Positions 5,887 through 6,931 of a stretch of 6,931 bases of DNA are shown one piece after another (positions within the stretch are counted from its first letter, which is position 1; the number at the start of each line of letters is the position of its first letter). The notes under the pieces are model-generated. The model did not search any database and was not told the origin of the DNA. It saw only the letters and a list, made by a program, of their open reading frames with translations. A program made the position numbers and the translations under genes. The DNA is from an uncultured Verrucomicrobiota bacterium. Lineage in GTDB: Bacteria > Verrucomicrobiota > Kiritimatiellia > RFP12 > UBA1067. The DNA lies in assembly GCA_945483525.1 (NCBI GenBank), contig CALYRV010000084.1:1-6931 (forward strand). Direction: 5' to 3'.

Positions 5887-5966
5887 AGTTCAGAGTTGTA
5901 GTGGTACAGCGGACGTCAATGTTCATTTACTTCCATTGTACCACTACCACTTTCCACTACCACTAT
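5887..5966. repeat. element C: gene-less palindromic element between rpsB and tsf
   Basis: GTAGTGGTACA (5898-5908) is perfectly inverted at 5937-5947. With flanking bases the arms match at 14 of 16 positions (5898-5913 against 5932-5947) around an 18-base loop. CCACTACCACT is also directly repeated at 5941-5951 and 5954-5964. The left side 5887-5913 matches element A 940-966 at 22 of 27 positions. The right side 5926-5951 matches element A 1308-1334 at 20 of 27 columns, counting one gap. On the minus strand the inner edge reads ATGGAAGTAAATG, aligned with the start of the element A gene, and the six-codon frame then ends in TGA. There is no T-run, so it does not look like a simple terminator. 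Confidence 0.72.
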
Positions 5967-5970
5967 TTCC

Positions 5971-6931
5971 TTACTCCGCGGCGGGAGCGGCGGCGACAGC
6001 GGCTTCAGCCTCGGCAACCGCGGCCTGACGCTTGGCGGCGAGATCAGCCTTCGCCTTGGTCTCGGCGGCTTCCTTCGCAGCGCGGGCGGCAGCCTTCACG
6101 GACGCGGCGACGCCGGTCTTCTTGGCTCCGGCGCGAGCAGGACGCTTAGCGCCGTCCTTGATGGCCTTTTCCTTGCGCTCCTTGCGGGCGGCCTTGTCAG
6201 CCTCATCGCGAGCGGCGCGCTCGGCGGCGCGCTTGGCGTTCGCCTCAGCAGCCTTCGCGCTATACTCGGTATTGGCGGTCTTGATGACGTTGACGAGACC
6301 GTCGATGATCAGCTTGACACCATTGACGCTGTCGTCATTGCCGGGGATCACGTAATCAATCGGCTCCGGATCGGCGTTGGTATCGACGATCGCGACGACC
6401 GGGATGCCGAGACGGACCGCTTCCTTGACAGCGTTCGCCTCACGGACCACGTCGACGACGATAAGCGCGCCCGGGAGCTCGGCCATATCGGCGACACCCG
6501 TAAGGTTCTTCTCGAGCTTGGCGAGCTCACGACGGAGGACGGAATTCTCCTGCTTGTGCTCGGAGAGCTGGCCGCCATTGGCCTTGGCGGTCGCCTGAAG
6601 CTGACGCATGCGCTTCACGGACGAGCGGAGGGTCTTCGCATTGGTGAGCGTACCGCCGAGCCAGCGCTCGGTCATGTAGAACTGCTCGACGGACTCCGCG
6701 GCGCCCTTCACGAGCTCCTGAGCCTGCTTCTTGGTAGCGACGAAAAGAATCTTCTTGCCAGCGAGAACCGTTTCCTTGAGAAAACCAGCGGCCTCGTCGA
6801 GGAGCGTGACGGTCTGAGTGAGGTCAATAATGTGAATGCCGTTACGCTTGTCGAAGATATAACCTTTCATCTTCGGATTCCAGCGCTTGGTCTGATGACC
6901 GAAGTGCAGACCGGCATCGAACATATCCTTG
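5971..6931 (-). CDS. rpsB: 30S ribosomal protein S2, 5' end outside the window
   Basis: S2 is a late-assembling protein of the small ribosomal subunit that is needed for S1 binding. The frame is open through the right edge (K-D before the first visible Met), and S2 normally has several more residues before AGLHFGHQ, so the true start lies beyond 6931. Counting from the visible Met, it shows FGHQTKRWNPKM (8-19), the RNGIHIIDL strand (27-35), a GKKILFVATKKQA strand (56-68), ERWLGGTLTN (86-95), and IPGNDDS (193-199). From about 220 to 317 runs a tail of roughly 100 residues of almost only Ala, Lys, Glu and Arg, absent from short S2 proteins such as that of E. coli. It is likely helical or disordered. 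tsf follows on the same strand. Confidence 0.97.
   Translation of the reverse strand, partial: KDMFDAGLHFGHQTKRWNPKMKGYIFDKRNGIHIIDLTQTVTLLDEAAGFLKETVLAGKKILFVATKKQAQELVKGAAESVEQFYMTERWLGGTLTNAKTLRSSVKRMRQLQATAKANGGQLSEHKQENSVLRRELAKLEKNLTGVADMAELPGALIVVDVVREANAVKEAVRLGIPVVAIVDTNADPEPIDYVIPGNDDSVNGVKLIIDGLVNVIKTANTEYSAKAAEANAKRAAERAARDEADKAARKERKEKAIKDGAKRPARAGAKKTGVAASVKAAARAAKEAAETKAKADLAAKRQAAVAEAEAAVAAAPAAE

Noticed and set aside
5898..5947. Palindrome as an ordinary intrinsic terminator of rpsB
   Set aside because: No T-run follows on either strand, and both sides match element A at 20 or more of 27 positions, which a terminator would not explain.

Overview
The window carries a run of genes that all read on the minus strand, so biological order runs from high to low coordinates. 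From the right edge these are: rpsB (ribosomal protein S2, cut by the window edge), tsf (EF-Ts), efp (EF-P), a GH36/melibiase-type glycosidase, a Nif3-family gene whose reading frame continues into an outer-membrane beta-barrel protein, a small four-helix-bundle protein of the 23S rRNA intervening-sequence (IVS) family, and hslO (Hsp33). The beta-barrel protein with a Sec-type signal implies a diderm bacterium. Base composition is about 60% GC in most genes, and Shine-Dalgarno use is patchy (clear before efp and nif3, none before tsf). A PVC-type lineage such as Kiritimatiellota/Verrucomicrobiota would fit, but that is a guess from general character, not from a marker.

Right part (4371-6931): a translation block rpsB-tsf-efp. 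A strong Rho-independent terminator at 4310-4345 closes it. The 145-base rpsB-tsf spacer is filled mainly by a palindromic repeat element (element C). Middle (1351-4295): the glycosidase gene has a TATAAT box so close to its ATG that the mRNA is probably leaderless. Its stop codon overlaps the nif3 start (ATGA), so the two are likely co-transcribed and translationally coupled. The nif3 frame contains a 91-base palindromic repeat (element B) and runs without a stop into a signal peptide plus beta-barrel. Left part (1-1350): an AT-richer four-helix-bundle gene (about 41% GC by hand count) lies inside matched inverted repeats (element A), wedged between the beta-barrel stop codon and the hslO start codon. 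A terminator at 106-134 ends hslO.

The most interesting signal is the repeat family. Element A (934-1347) is a compact unit: inverted terminal arms built from short tandem GTTGGA words, with a four-helix-bundle gene between them. One arm supplies the gene's ribosome binding site and the other encodes its last residues. Element C (5887-5966) has the same plan without the gene. Its arms are built from a different word (GTGGTA), and four positions that differ from element A are changed in both arms, so pairing is preserved. Just inside one arm it still has ATGGA, which in element A is the start of the gene. Element B (2076-2166, GTTTGAGT words) looks like a third, more distant gene-less copy, read through in frame by nif3. 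I read these as full and hollow members of one small mobile-element family related in protein content to 23S rRNA IVSs; mobility itself is inferred and not shown by the sequence.
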